Origin: Liopterus haemorrhoidalis
Lineage: Eukaryota > Arthropoda > Insecta > Coleoptera > Dytiscidae
Direction: 5' to 3'
NCBI GenBank assembly: GCA_963971575.1
Contig: OZ020622.1
Coordinates: forward strand, 18,602,879-18,666,878
DNA: 64,000 nucleotides
This document shows positions 43,535 through 54,409 of the stretch, piece after piece. The position numbers and the translations under genes were made by a program. The number at the start of each line of letters is the position of its first letter. Positions within the stretch are counted from its first letter, which is position 1. The notes below the pieces were generated by a model. It worked only from the letters and a program-made list of their open reading frames with translations, had not been told where the DNA came from and did no database searches.

Positions 43535-44524
43535 CTATAAACAACGTTGCTCATATGCGTCTGAATCACAACCTGAATTTAAGCCTAAAGCCGCGTAATG
43601 CCAGTTGGCACGTCCCCATTCACCGTTCTTATCGGCTTTCTTTGAAGGAGACCGACACTCGAGCGATTCTCGTTGGCATGCCGCTGGCACGATGGCATGT
43701 GCCAACGGTCACGTCTACATTACTGCTGGCATTGCCAACTGGCAAACTGCGGCATAGTGTGGACGCCGCTATACTCTACCAATGTAAACCCGGCATAAGT
43801 ACATTGTCAAACAGCAACTCACTAATACACAGAACATCAAGAACAGTTAACCAGTATACCACAAAAAAAAAAAAAAAAAAAACAATAAAAAATAACATAA
43901 GTAGCCTTCGATATAATTAACTTTATTCAAAATAAAATAATAATTATTTACCTTAATTTTGAATCTATACATACATATATGTATCTATATAAAATTATAA
44001 TGTTCTGCTAATTAATGTGAATGCAACTTGATACGTACAAATTTGTATAATCATAAGCATTTTTTGTATTTTGTATTGTTGCGCTTTTATTGGGGTGGCA
44101 CTTTTTTAGTGCAGCTCTGTTGCGCAACATTAACTTAAATAAATAAATAAATAAATAAAAGAGGAATAAAAGAGCAAAGTCTAAAATAAAACACGTAAAT
44201 TTGACATCACAAACTGTTTTATTCCACAGATCTTCAGTTACCCATTTTTATAAATCAATAGAAAATTATTGAACAAAACACAAATTTTTAAGCATAGCCA
44301 ACAGTTTATATCTTACTAAACAAACACCGAATTCAAAGATATGTGTAGAAAATAAAAGCGGAGCTTAGACTCCCACTACTATGAGTAGTATTAGTTTAAA
44401 ACCACGCTACCAGATGGATACATCTCTCGATGCTTGTAAATGCCAGTATTTCATATAACTAGAGCCCTGCAAATGCGCGGGTATCGATATCCGCAACTTT
44501 TCTGCGGATGCGGAGAAATTATCA

Positions 44525-45125
44525 TTTAAGCCATATTATTATTATTATTATTACAATCAGAGCAGAAGCCCAGGGCTTGTTATGCTCAATTGAACCATAC
44601 ATTTTATACTTACAAACTAGTTACATGATATACTAATATAAACAAATAATTACATGATTACTTAAATTAAGAAATGAAGATTTTACAATTGAATTAAATA
44701 TAGAACTAAAATTACATTGCTCGGGGAAAAAAATGGCTTATTCTGGCTTTAAAGGTGTTTATGCTTGGGGCAGACACAGCTTCTTCCGGGAGAGAATTCC
44801 ACAGATTGAAGACACGGTTGGTGACGAAAAACTGCCTTGGCTGTCGTTTAAACTTCTCGTGCTTCAACTTCAGGTGGTGACCATGGAGCCTCTGATCGGT
44901 ATTAAGGTGGAATAGTGACGACATATCGGTAGAGAACTTGCCCGTTACAATCCTATATATTTGGATTAAGTCTCCACGTTTTCGGCGCTCTGACAGAGGT
45001 TGAATGTCGAGAATTCTTAAGCGCTCTTCACACGGCATACGGCGGAGACCTCTTGGCAATCTGGTGGCGCGTCTCTGAACCCCCTCCAGAAGTTGAATGT
45101 CCTTTTGTAAGTAAGGATATGGATG
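44525..45125 (-). mobile_element. CR1/L2-type non-LTR fragment
   Basis: The minus-strand 3' end runs into a (TAA)n tract at 44525-44552. It encodes only the protein C-terminus and is 5'-truncated. A target duplication could not be defined. Confidence 0.7.
44712..45059 (-). pseudogene. CR1/L2-type protein C-terminus
   Basis: The frame has RLRILDIQPLSERRKRGDLI, QIYRIVTGKFS and FFVTNRVFNLWNSLPEEAV, then SINTFKARIS. The 'RR.RGDLI..Y.I..G' and 'F...RV...WN.LP...V.A.S...FK' blocks are the standard ending of CR1/Jockey-type ORF2 proteins. Reverse transcriptase missing. Confidence 0.8.
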
Positions 45126-46777
45126 CGGATTAAATTTCGTATACGCTTATCCACAATATCCGCCTGAATATTAAATCTTCGGTTACTTTCGGAGAAACAC
45201 GCTATTGCGTTCTGACTATGCTATCTCTGTTATCTTCGGTTGTCTGTATACACGGTTGTATGTGATATTTTGTAGCTTTGAATCTCACTCTATGTTATTG
45301 TTATTAAGACAATTGTCCATGACCGAGATTGAATTGAGACAGTCAACATAACTTTCTTTTTATTATTGAATATAGAAAATCATATTTTGGACAAAAGTTA
45401 CCTGGACACTTCTTCGATGTAATTCTTCCTACCTCTGCTCTAATTCTGGCTTTTAAATCCAATAAACGCTTATTTTACATAAAACTGATGAGTAAGTTAT
45501 ATTTAAATATCAAAATTTACATATATATATTTTTCTCAAAAATTTTATTATGCAACTTGCCAAGTTTTTTATACTACCCGAAGTAAAAAGTCTTGCTGAT
45601 TCCAAAAATTTGAAAAATGACACATGTTGCTATTTGAAAAATTAAAGTTGCATTGCCTAACATATGCGCGGAATGGCGTAAGAGAATTACTAGGTCGCAA
45701 AAATATGAAGCACCTTCTACCAAGTAACTTTTCTGATTTTAATTTTTTTAATTCAATATTTAAAAAAATATAGCCTTGTAAAAGGTAAAACTGACGTGAG
45801 ATGTTAGTTGACACTAATATGATACTTGACAGTACTATCAACACGTATTTCATGAGCAGCACGCTACCTGCTCCCTACGAAAAAGGACACTTAGACCTCC
45901 CCAAAATTGTTGACTCTGTCTAGATTTCAAAGTTAGTAGCGCATCTAGACCCCAAAACTTTTGGTACCCCTTAGGTTAGATTAGTAATATATAAACTGGA
46001 TCGAATGCGGATTTATTATTTACAAAAGCTGCGGATGCGGATCATGGATATGCGGATGCGGATACAGAAAAGCTTATGCGCGCAGGGCTCTACATATAAC
46101 TACTGTTTCGGTGAGGGTCAAAGAATTGGTGATAAATATTAATTAATTTTCACATACATTTTAAAGATAAAAGTACAATCTATAGGATTCTAGATATGGA
46201 ATTTGCAATTGTTATTGATTTACGGAGTAACAGTGAGGTGAAGTTAGACAAAGTTTAGAACATTGTAAAACTGAAAATTAAAAATAAAACCAAATTTTAA
46301 CTTTAAAATCCAACGGAGCCAATCTTTATCTTCAAATTAAATAAAAAATCAAATTGATCCGACAACATTTGGTTCAAATTCTTTGGCCCTTACAAATGCA
46401 CGTTTCCGTTGCTCCTAACCTAGGTACATTACGCTCTTAATCATTTTTTGTATTTTGTGTTCTTGTTTTTTTATTGTGGTGGCACTTTTCTAGTGCAGCT
46501 CTATTGCTCAACATTAACTCAAATAAATAAATAAATGTCTTATGGCCGGTATTATAAAAACCTAACCAAAGGACCAACTATCTAGTTGCAAACTAAATTT
46601 AGTTGATAACTAATTTAACAAGTTATTTAATTTCGGTATTATAAATCAGAACAGCTAACTAAGTAACTAGTTCACAACTAAAACAATTTAGTAGCAAGAT
46701 TTTCCGACCGAACGTTAGTTATACAACTGACCGGTAGATGCCTACCTATAATTTTGACATTTAAAAAGAATTTTCAA

Positions 46778-46965
46778 ATGGAAAAAAACGGGATAGAGGT
46801 AAAAACTATACAGAAATTTAAAACGAGAAATTAATTGATATAGTACATAAATATAAAAATGTAGTGGAAAATAAAAAAACAGAATAAAGGCAAAAATTAT
46901 ACAGAAATTGAAAAAGAACATTTAATAGATATAGTACATAAATATGTTAAGGACTTTAATTAATT
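46778..46965 (+). pseudogene. Myb/SANT-like accessory relic, duplicated
   Basis: A segment readable as GKNYTEIEKEHLIDIVHKY and an earlier copy ending IVHKYKNVVENKK occur in tandem (about 46800-46880 and 46880-46950). The motif is the start of the Myb/SANT-like protein found in some Harbinger elements. Stops interrupt it. Confidence 0.4.
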
Positions 46966-47182
46966 ATCAATTAATTCAAAAATAGACAAAACAGTATCTT
47001 TTGAAAACCGAAATCTGTGTTTTAATTGTTCATCATCATAATAATTAAAGGGGTTTCTTCTTTCCAGAAATTCTCTAGGCTGACGTATTCTTGAATTTTC
47101 ATCATTAACACTGTCAGAAATACTGTTTACGGATGGTGATGATACACTACTGACAGTTGATACTGATGACCTAACCTGTAAA
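46962..47182 (-). pseudogene. HARBI1-like transposase first-exon relic
   Basis: Reads (minus strand) a Ser/Val-rich start, then RQPREFLERRNPFNYYDDEQ and LKHRFRFSKDTVLSIFELID. The 'RNPF.YY.D......FRFSK.TV' block opens many Harbinger transposases. An acceptor-like 'aaatttacag' precedes it at about 47182-47190. The catalytic domain is missing. Confidence 0.6.
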
Positions 47183-47484
47183 TTTTGTGTTATTTATATA
47201 TGTATATATAAATCTATTCATATGTATTTTTTTATGTAGAATATTATTACTTACTTTGCAGTTATTAATTATCAAATATATATTTTAGTATAAATAGTAA
47301 AAACAAATTATTTCAATGTAAACAAAATGGTTACTATTTAAATGTAATACAAATATAGTTGTGAACTATAAAAGCCAACTTATTTTTTAAACCAACTTTT
47401 ATAATACCGAAATCTATGGGTTAAATTAGTTTAACTCTTAACTAAAATTTAGTAGCAAACTATTTTGCTTTATAATACCGGCCA

Positions 47485-47852
47485 GTAGAGATCTAAATAA
47501 AATAAAATGAAAATTTCAGTGTATAAGAATAATTTAAGAGACCAAACCATCCTTTGGGCTACTAAGAGCTTTTGCCATTTTTATTATAATAATATTTGAT
47601 ACAGTTCAAAATAAAACGTAAGCTTAACTCGTTTAAGTGTTAAGCAGAAATACAACAGGAAATGTTGTATTTCTGTGTTTAAGAAGATGTAGCAGCTTAG
47701 GAAAGGGCTACCAATCTGTAGAAGTCAAAAGTAACAACTGAGTAATGCTTCTATGTTAATTATATTAGATTCTAACATTGACAACTAAAATAACCAAGTG
47801 TAACGTCATTTCATAGTTATCTTGAACAGACTACATAAAATATGTTATACTA
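47485..47852. other. AT-rich gene-free stretch
   Basis: Nothing recognised; a weak 'acaggaaatgttgtatttctg' self-complementary block near 47650. Confidence 0.4.
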
Positions 47853-48004
47853 CAGCATTCCGGAACCATTGGGGCACGACCCAATTTTGAGTCGTGGAAA
47901 TTTAAAAATGGGCCGTGTTTTGCGACCACTTACGTATATGAAAAGCCATTGCATTCATAACTAATTTAAGCAAAAATCCAACTCCTACTGCCATTTGCAA
48001 CAAC

Positions 48005-48145
48005 ATACTTAGCAGAAACTGCCTTTTCAGCTCTGACTGCAGTTAAAAATAAATATAGAAATCGACTTCAAAGCATTGACATAACGTTGAGGATTGCATT
48101 AACTAAATCAATTGAAGCAAGAATAGACAATTTGGTGAACGAGAA
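48005..48145 (+). pseudogene. hAT transposase C-terminal relic
   Basis: Reads YLAETAFSALTAVKNKYRNR followed by LQSIDITLRIALTKSIEARI. The 'ETAFSAL...K.KYRNRL......LR.AL' pattern is the C-terminal dimerisation region of ZBED5-like hAT transposases. Everything upstream is lost. Confidence 0.75.
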
Positions 48146-48185
48146 TCAGGAGCAGAAGAGCCATTAGTATGCACTGGTATAAAAT

Positions 48186-49025
48186 CAGGGTTTCGAACTG
48201 AAACTGAAACGAAAACCGAAAACCGAAAAAACCGTTATTTTTGTTGGAACGAAAACCGGAGTTGAACCGAAAAAAAAATATCGGTTTATTTCGGTTCAGA
48301 TAATATTTATGGGAGTGAATATAAAATACATTTTATTTAAGATTATTTTTTAAACTGATGACCAGAAATAAATCGTAAATTTTGACTGCTAAGTAAAAAA
48401 AATTGCTTCTATTACTTGGGGGGGGGGGTGACGACCAGAACCCGGGAGGGGTCCCTAGCAGCAGCCTTTGTATAATTATTAAAAAATAAGGAATAAAATG
48501 TTCTTCTAAATCAACATTTCCCAACCTTTTTTCATGGCGGACCGGCAAGCGATCTAGAAAAAATTCGTGGACCGGCAAGTTTAGAAAGTAATGTGTATCG
48601 CAAAAGTTTTATATTTTTTATTGCACTGATTAAAAACACAAAACAAACAAGAAATAAAAAATCACATGTAATTGGTGAAAAAAGAAACAAATTATTGCTT
48701 AAGAAATTAAGATTAAGGACCAAGATTTTCATCTCAAAATTAAGTGGGTTTTAATTTATTAGGCGAATAGTTGCATAGTAAAAAAATCTTGCGGACCGGC
48801 AAAAAAATCTCGCGGACCGGCGGTTCGGAAACACTTTTCTAAATTACAGTAGAAAATAAATTTCTAATACAAATAAAACCACTTAAATATTAATCACTCG
48901 GAACTGAATCGAAAACTGAAAAAAACCGTTATTTTTGCCGGAAAACCGGAACCGAACTGATATATTTTATTTTAATTGAACCGGAACGAAAACCGAAACG
49001 AAAAAAATAACGGTTCGAAGCCCTG
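48186..49025. mobile_element. Middle hAT element of the nest
   Basis: Ends CAGGGTTTCGAACTGAAAC and, read inward, CAGGGCTTCGAACCGTTA, with perfect duplications tataaaat (48178-48185, 49026-49033). 840 bp including the inner insertion. Rich in 'aaccgaaa' units; no protein. Confidence 0.92.
48512..48836. mobile_element. Inner hAT MITE of the nest
   Basis: Ends CAACATTTCCCAACC and, read inward, AAGTGTTTCCGAACC, with perfect duplications ttctaaat (48504-48511, 48837-48844). 325 bp. 'gcggaccggc' recurs three times. Confidence 0.88.
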
Positions 49026-49165
49026 TATAAAATTATTATATATTTATAAAATAAAATTATTGTCCTGCACTTGCATCATTTTTCCAACGCACATGGGTCG
49101 CCTTATAATTTTGTTATTATTTTTGGGTCGATAGACACCAAAGGTTGCGGAACGCTGTGATACTA

Positions 49166-49720
49166 CATAAAAACTACGCCTATGAAAACGTATTAACTCG
49201 AGGTCAGGGGCTAATTACATCCATTCCCTATCAATCACAATTACATCAAAAGATATAAAAATAATATTTATAAATTCTTGAGGCGATATTACCGACCTTA
49301 ATGTTTGAATGCCTGATACTTGAAACAATTCTATTATGTTTTATCAAGAAAGCGAGAGAAAAGAAATAATAGTATATTTATAGACCAGAGCGGCCTATAA
49401 ATATATTCTGAAATTTCGAAATGAAAATATCATGATATTGTTATTATAATGACGAATAAGATATTCTCAATTTTGACATATTTATTTAAAATTCTTAAAA
49501 ATTAAAATATAAGTATTAAAAATTTTCGTTTACGTATCTGTAATAGTCAAGATGCTCATGTAAAGTGAACCTACCATCTAACAAACTTCTGCTTTGGAAA
49601 CATATTTTAGCGCTCTATGCGACTTTTCGGTGTTTTGGGTATTTACTACAATTTACAAAACATATATCTCCTATCAACCCCACGTCCAACTAAACATACG
49701 TCCTATTAAACATACATCAC
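49166..49720. other. AT-rich gene-free stretch
   Basis: No recognisable element or gene. Confidence 0.5.
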
Positions 49721-49724
49721 ATTA

Positions 49725-50205
49725 CATTATTTTACATTACAATTTATTTTATTCCATTCTCTTCCCTTCCAACCATTTCTTCACCCCTCCTATCACCCTT
49801 CCTTCTTCCCCATATCCAGGTAACCTCAGCCCCCTTCCTTGCTTCCTTTTCCCCCTTCTGCTTCCCACCGGGCATCTTCCTTCTTTTCTTTACCCCTTCC
49901 TGTTATCATTCCCCAATCTCAATCCTTCTTGCCTCTAATTCCCTCGCCCACCTCTCCCCCCTTCCATCTTCGTGCAACAGGTCTAATGTGCTCCCCGACC
50001 ACACTGTCATGCCTCCCCGCACATCCTCCAGTTTCCTCCAATATCTATTTCCTCTCTCTTCATTCCCGCACCTTAGCCTCGCAATCCTCCTGTTTCTTCC
50101 TTCAAGTAGCTTGGTACCCCTATAGTTCTGACCTCCTTATATCTCCCTGCGCTCCTTGATTTGTCTATTCTGACTATCCTTGCTCCCCCACTTCCTTATC
50201 CCTCC
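49725..50205 (-). pseudogene. Non-LTR C-terminal fragment, same family as 14480-15316
   Basis: The sequence matches 14755-15275 with internal deletions. The CCHC-like part is partly deleted. No frame remains open throughout. Confidence 0.65.
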
Positions 50206-50209
50206 TAGT

Positions 50210-51365
50210 ATCATAATGAAACTCATTACAACATCTAATTCAGTTTCATAATGACTCTCTTCTTCTTCTGCGGTTTCAATCCAAGGATTGGTTGGCAGCA
50301 GCTCTCCACGCGTCTCAATCCTGGGTCAGTCTTTTAAATTGGACGTAAGAGAGGCAGCTCTTACGTCCAATCCTCCATCAGCTGTCCAATGTAATCCAGT
50401 CTAGGCCTACCCTTGCTGTTTGTTCCATCTATTGAGCCCTCCAGTATGGTATTGATTAGTCATGTGTGTCTGATAATGTGTCCGATCCAAGAATTTTTTC
50501 TTTTACTTAGAGCATTCATCAGACACTGTCTCTCTCCAATCCTCCGAAACATCTCTTCACTCCAATTATCCGAAGCATCTCTTCATTTGTGACTCTATCC
50601 ACCCAGGGAATCTTGAGCATTCTTCGGTAACACCACATCTCAAACTTTCTTTCTTTCCGTTGCCCAAAGCGCCCAAGTCTCACTGCTTTAAAGCATTACA
50701 CTCCAAACAAATGTTTTCACCAGTTGCTTTCTTAGCTCCAAGTTTTTGCTTCGTCCATCGAATGTGATTTTGCTCCCAAGATACATAAACTCGTCAACAT
50801 TGTCTAGTGGCACTCCTCCTATAGTCAATTCAGCCCGTGTAGCTTGTTTGCTCACTACCATCACTTTTGTTTTGCTTTTATTTAGTCTTAGGTTGTACAA
50901 GGTGCCTACTACCGGCTCCATCATTCCCAATATTTTCTAGTTCATCCTCACTCTCTGCTAATATCGCGATGTCGTCTGCGAACCGAATCATGTCAATTTT
51001 CGTTCCCTGTACCTTTACACCTGCTCTGTGTTCTATCCTCTCTCTTATGTGGTCAATAGCCATCTGGATGTAGACGTTAAAGAGAGCTAGTGACATGGCA
51101 CAGCCCTGTCGCACTCCTTGCCTGATGGCCGCTTCCTTTTCATGTTCTCCACATCTTACCACTGCCGTTACTTCCTTTTACAAGCCCCATACCACTCTCT
51201 TGTCTTTGTACGTTACTCCCGCCTTTTTTACCACCCGAAACAACTCTGACCACTCGACTCGATCAAAGGCTTTTTCAAGGTTTACAAAGGCTATGTAGGT
51301 ATCTTTGTTCACAGATATTTGTTTAAGGGTGTTTATTTCAGACTGGAAATTTATTTCGGGCATAG
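50210..51365 (-). pseudogene. RTE-type reverse transcriptase relic
   Basis: Minus-strand frames read AFVNLEKAFDRVEWSELFRV (51178-51363), AIRQGVRQGCAMSLALFNVY and IDMIRFADDIAILAESEDEL (50878-51162), then LRLNKSKTKVMVVSKQ and EFMYLGSKITFDGRS (50688-50930). These are the palm motifs of RTE-clade reverse transcriptases, including the FADD catalytic block. Frameshifts separate the three parts. The 3' end reaches a (TTC)n-like tract near 50250. The endonuclease is missing. Confidence 0.85.
50338..50371. repeat. Perfect 14-bp hairpin in RTE relic
   Basis: ATTGGACGTAAGAG, loop aggcag, then CTCTTACGTCCAAT. Likely a local inverted duplication made during reverse transcription or repair. Confidence 0.8.
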
Positions 51366-51374
51366 GTATGCTGA

Positions 51375-52225
51375 TGTGTCTATGTACAGCACCACCTTAA
51401 ATCAAAAATATACAAAACAATAGTCCGTTTAATCGCATGGTACGGATTTGAATGCTGGGCGACGACAAAAAGTTCTAAACGTCCATTACATTCCATGGAG
51501 ATTCGCGTGCTTCTCGCATGGGTATTTCCCCCCTGGATCACACATCGAATAATGTTATTCGGTAGCAGGTTGTCGTGGCATCAATTCAGGAAAAAGCGGC
51601 AAAAATGCCTTCAGTAGTTTGGACATATCGGACGAGCATCACTTAATACTGATCCCTGCATAGCTACAATGTTACAACAGATGACAAGTGTCCTCGGCGT
51701 AGACCAAAACAACGATGGCAAGTACAGTCGATGACGACATAAGAGCTGCCCATCTACAGTAGGGTGACCATTCGTCCCGCATTTTAACATTTTGTCCCGC
51801 ATTAAGATGCGTCCCGCAAAAGTCCCGCATTTTAACATTTTGTCCCGCATTTTAACATTTTGTCCCGCATTGTCCCGCATTTTGGATTTGGGAGGTGAGG
51901 ACCTTTTTTTGCTCTTTACTTGGATTTGAGAGGTGAAGACCTTTTTTTTGCTCTTCACTTGGATTTTGGGAGATGAGAACCTTTTTTTTTTGCTCTTCAC
52001 TTGGATTTGGGAGGTGAGGACCTTTTTTTTGCTCTTCACTTGGATTTGGGAGAGGACCTTTTTTTTGCTCCGTCCCGCATTGCCTTCTTAAGAAAATGGT
52101 CACCCTAATCTACACCCGAATGAAGAATTTGATCGGCAAAAATGGCGTAGAAAAATCTAAAAAAGGGGCCCCGCACCAACTGGAAAACGCTAAGGAGAAA
52201 AAGAAGACATTAGAGTTTCAAAAAT
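51375..52225 (+). pseudogene. RTE-type C-terminal relic split by hAT MITE
   Basis: Plus-strand frames read KIYKTIVRLIAWYGFECWAT, then after frameshifts an FGHIGRASLNTDP block. Past the MITE (51760-52107) the text resumes as HLHPNEEFDRQKWRRKI. The piece before the MITE ends with the codons for RAAHL. This is the usual RTE ending '...DLHPNEALDR.KWR..I'. It is of a different copy and strand from the relic at 50210-51365. Confidence 0.75.
51760..52107. mobile_element. hAT MITE carrying a ~48-bp tandem repeat
   Basis: Ends TAGGGTGACCATTCGTCCCG and, read inward, TAGGGTGACCATTTT, with duplications atctacag (51752-51759) and atctacac (52108-52115), one mismatch. Inside are 'gtcccgcatttta' repeats and about five copies of a 45-48-bp unit 'ggatttgggaggtgaggacc' plus a T tract. 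Confidence 0.87.
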
Positions 52226-52587
52226 ATACAAAGAAGGCAATTATTCTTAATGCTCGGCGTTATAGCCTGAAAACTCTATTTGAGAATGATGCATTCCCCC
52301 ATGCTAGTATGCCATAAGAAATATGTGACTGAAACGACCTAAAGTATGCAGTCAGAGGATTAATACGAGGTGTGTAAATTAAGGTGTGTAAATTAAGTAA
52401 CCAAACAGAGCGTTTGATCTGGTAACAGAGCGTTTGATCTGGCAACATTTTGGACGCGGGCTTGGAGGGGCAGCAGGTGAAGATGTGATACGCCTTCAGT
52501 ACGATTTTGACCACCCTGGAGTAATTTTGTTGTCCGTAGCGATTTTTATCGTGAAAGTTTTTTCTAGGGCATCCTAAAAATTGAAAT

Positions 52588-53030
52588 GATCGGGGAAGAG
52601 TTGAATTTGATTCACACTCCCGTTCATCAGATTTTGACCAATGAATTAGGAATGACAAAATCTGCGCAAAAATGGTTCCAAAAAACCTTTCACAGGACCA
52701 AAAGGACATCAGGAGGAAAAGATGCCTTGTCACACAGCAATTTCAATAAACGAGTTTTCGGCCAGTGAAAACATTCCTGTGGCTCCTCAGTCTTCTTATT
52801 CGCCTGACTCCTTGTGACTTTTTCCTCTTGAAAAATGATTGAAAAATCACCTCAAGGGACGTTATTTTGGGACACTCGAAAAATTCCAACGTCCGTAACC
52901 GACGAGCTGAAAGTTAAAGTATCCGAGGTCCAGCACTGCTATAAGGATTGGCAAACCATAGCCAGCGCTGTGTGACTTCCCAAGGAAGTTATTTTGAGGA
53001 ACACAATATTGAACTATCATTCTCCTAATT
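52588..53030 (+). pseudogene. mariner transposase relic
   Basis: Reads MIGEELNLIHTPVHQILTNE followed by GMTKSAQKWFQKTF, the second helix-turn-helix of a mariner transposase. Then, after a large deletion and stops, VAPQSSYSPDSL, KNHLKGRYFGTLEKFQ and a C-terminal 'RKLF' block. The aspartate of the third catalytic position (SPD) is still readable; the first two catalytic blocks are deleted. Confidence 0.75.
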
Positions 53031-53054
53031 CACTCGAATAAAAAAAAAAATAAA

Positions 53055-53738
53055 ACCTAGACTTGCCCTCCCAAAAAAAAATAATATATATTTTTTTTAA
53101 TACTTAGATAAATCTTCAAAAATATATCAAATTATGTTCTATACAAATTTTTGTCCAAGGCTTGGTTTACTTGTTACGAATTAATTATCATGAAACGTTA
53201 CATATAAATATGAAAAAATTGAGACTTGGAAAAATTTTAAATAAATTTACAAAAAAAAATCAAAATTTTTCGTTTTATCAAAAAACGTCTCAAATAAAAG
53301 TTATTAGTTATTGCATTTATAGTAACTTTTGTTGAATAAATTTTTTCGAAATAATTTTCTGTTGCTAAATATTCGCAAAAATCTTAAAATCGACACGAGT
53401 AAACTCCAATTTCTATTCAAACGATCTTTATAAAAAACAATAGGGTTCTTCCCATTTAATAGGAGAATTTTTTAGTACCAAAACTAATTCTCTAAGTTGA
53501 ACCGTTCTTGAGTTATCGTGTATACATACAGACAGACACACAGACACACACACAGAAACACACACACAGCCACACACACACACACACACACACAGACATA
53601 CACATACGGACGGCACTTCGAAAATATGTTTTTTGGATTCCCTGGACCATGAAACGTGGTCATCAGTCAAAATCTCGACATCGAAAATTTTCGCGATTAC
53701 AATACTTGCCCCTTATATATTAAGGTCGGGCAAGTAAA
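53055..53738 (+). repeat. Family B repeat, copy B2
   Basis: Begins 'ctagacttgccctccca' and ends 'ggtcgggcaagtaaaaa', with a longer (CA/CAGA)n core at 53529-53605. It lies within the mariner element just before its right end. Confidence 0.75.
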
Positions 53739-53935
53739 AATCAGTCCGGTTACTTAATTTACACACTTCGTTTGTTGATCCCACGTTAGTTTCGGATCTA
53801 CGTAATTACCAAGAAATTTTACACTTCATATTTATAGATGTGATTTCTGCATCTGATGAGCAACTTTTGAGGTTTATCATTAAGGATAATGATCGAAGCT
53901 CATACTAGTTTTGCAGAAAGTCATGAAGAGTTTTC

Positions 53936-54400
53936 TTCACTACATTAATATATACGTTTTTTGACTAAATTAGATTAAAAAAATCTTATTTTCTCTGCAA
54001 ACATCACCAAGTAAAACATCATTCCTTAATTAGAAGTTATAATTAAGTTTCGACACTGCAATTAGCTAAGAAAATCATCGGGCAAACTTCAAATACAGTA
54101 TTTAAAAGTTAATTTAGAGACGTAAAGGAAATTCTGGATTTAGATCTGCTACAGCTTTAACTGTCGTATAGTTCCTGTATGTGACAAAGTTTTAATTAAA
54201 AATTACTTTTAGATTGTATTTTTGTAACTAAGAACTTAATTAGGCATTTGCTCATTCTAAAAAAAAAAAAAAGAGAGAAAAAAGTTTAATTTTGATTAAA
54301 ATTTCTGTTTGCACAGGTAATGGAATTAATAGTAAGAAGCAGATTCGGACTAAAACAAGTTTATTTTAAGTTTATTTAGGCTATAAATAAAATAAGATTG
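53936..54400. other. AT-rich gene-free stretch
   Basis: No element or gene recognised. Confidence 0.4.
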
Positions 54401-54409
54401 GCTTTGACA

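Larger units (their letters stand above)
43056..43770. mobile_element. Second Harbinger element nested in the first
   Basis: Inverted termini share CACTATGCCGCAGTTTGCCA over about 27 bp just inside the ends. It splits the right terminal repeat of the outer element: removing it lets 'gctctttta' join 'ctctacc', matching the outer left end. Duplication tta/ata (imperfect). It carries two divergent gene relics. Confidence 0.75.
41819..43795 (+). mobile_element. Harbinger-type element, 1,977 bp
   Basis: Termini TGCCGGGTTTACATTGGTAG on both sides with TAA duplications (41816-41818, 43796-43798). It carries the N-terminal part of a HARBI1-like gene, a hAT MITE inside that gene, and a second Harbinger element inserted in its right terminal repeat. 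Confidence 0.9.
40490..44158 (+). mobile_element. Jockey/CR1-type non-LTR element with nested insertions
   Basis: A reverse transcriptase relic (40490-40967 and 41495-41818) and a 3' end at about 43799-44158. The 3' end has two small hairpins, GCACttttttAGTGC and GTTGCGCAAC, and a (AAAT)n tail. A hAT MITE (40968-41494) and a Harbinger element (41819-43795) interrupt it. Another copy of the 3' end lies at about 46440-46540. Confidence 0.75.
44460..46092. mobile_element. hAT-type element, 1,633 bp
   Basis: Ends TAGAGCCCTGCAAATGCGCG and, read inward, TAGAGCCCTGCGCGCATAAG, with perfect duplications catataac (44452-44459, 46093-46100). Near both ends 'gcggatgcgga' units repeat. It carries a CR1/L2-type fragment and no transposase I can recognise. 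Confidence 0.9.
44160..46442 (-). repeat. Dispersed repeat D, copy 2, split by hAT element
   Basis: Reverse complement of 905-1545. The hAT element 44460-46092 divides it. It lies between two copies of the same non-LTR 3' end (44053-44158 and 46440-46540). Confidence 0.75.
46543..47484 (-). mobile_element. Harbinger-type element with exon relics
   Basis: Termini TGGCCGGTATTATAAA on both sides; flanks tta and gta leave the duplication imperfect. Sub-terminal 'ttcggtattataaa' blocks repeat the end motif. It contains a transposase first-exon relic and an accessory-gene relic. Confidence 0.72.
47853..49157 (+). mobile_element. Outer hAT element of a three-level nest
   Basis: Ends CAGCATTCCGGAACCATTGG and, read inward, CAGCGTTCCGCAACCTTTGG, with duplications ttatacta (47845-47852) and tgatacta (49158-49165), one mismatch. 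It carries a hATC relic and contains the hAT element 48186-49025. Confidence 0.85.
52366..53770 (+). mobile_element. mariner-type element, degraded, with nested family B
   Basis: Inverted ends GTGTGTAAATTAAGTAACC on both sides. The left end has a 14-bp duplication of this motif and a 20-bp duplication of 'acagagcgtttgatctgg'. TA is present at 52364-52365 but not on the right. A family B repeat occupies 53055-53738. Confidence 0.8.
52230..53935 (-). pseudogene. Jockey/CR1-type reverse transcriptase relic split by mariner
   Basis: Minus strand: 53771-53935 includes a stretch readable as LGNYVDPKLTWDQQ with one frameshift, and 52230-52365 reads AYFRSFQSHISYGILAWGNA. In intact proteins of this type the two blocks lie close together ('KFLGI.VD..L.W..H' and '..F.S.I.YG...WG'), so the mariner and part of the gene lie between. 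Degenerate. Confidence 0.65.

Noticed and set aside
53508..53723. Thr/His-rich frame over CACA repeats
   Set aside because: Microsatellite translation inside family B repeat.
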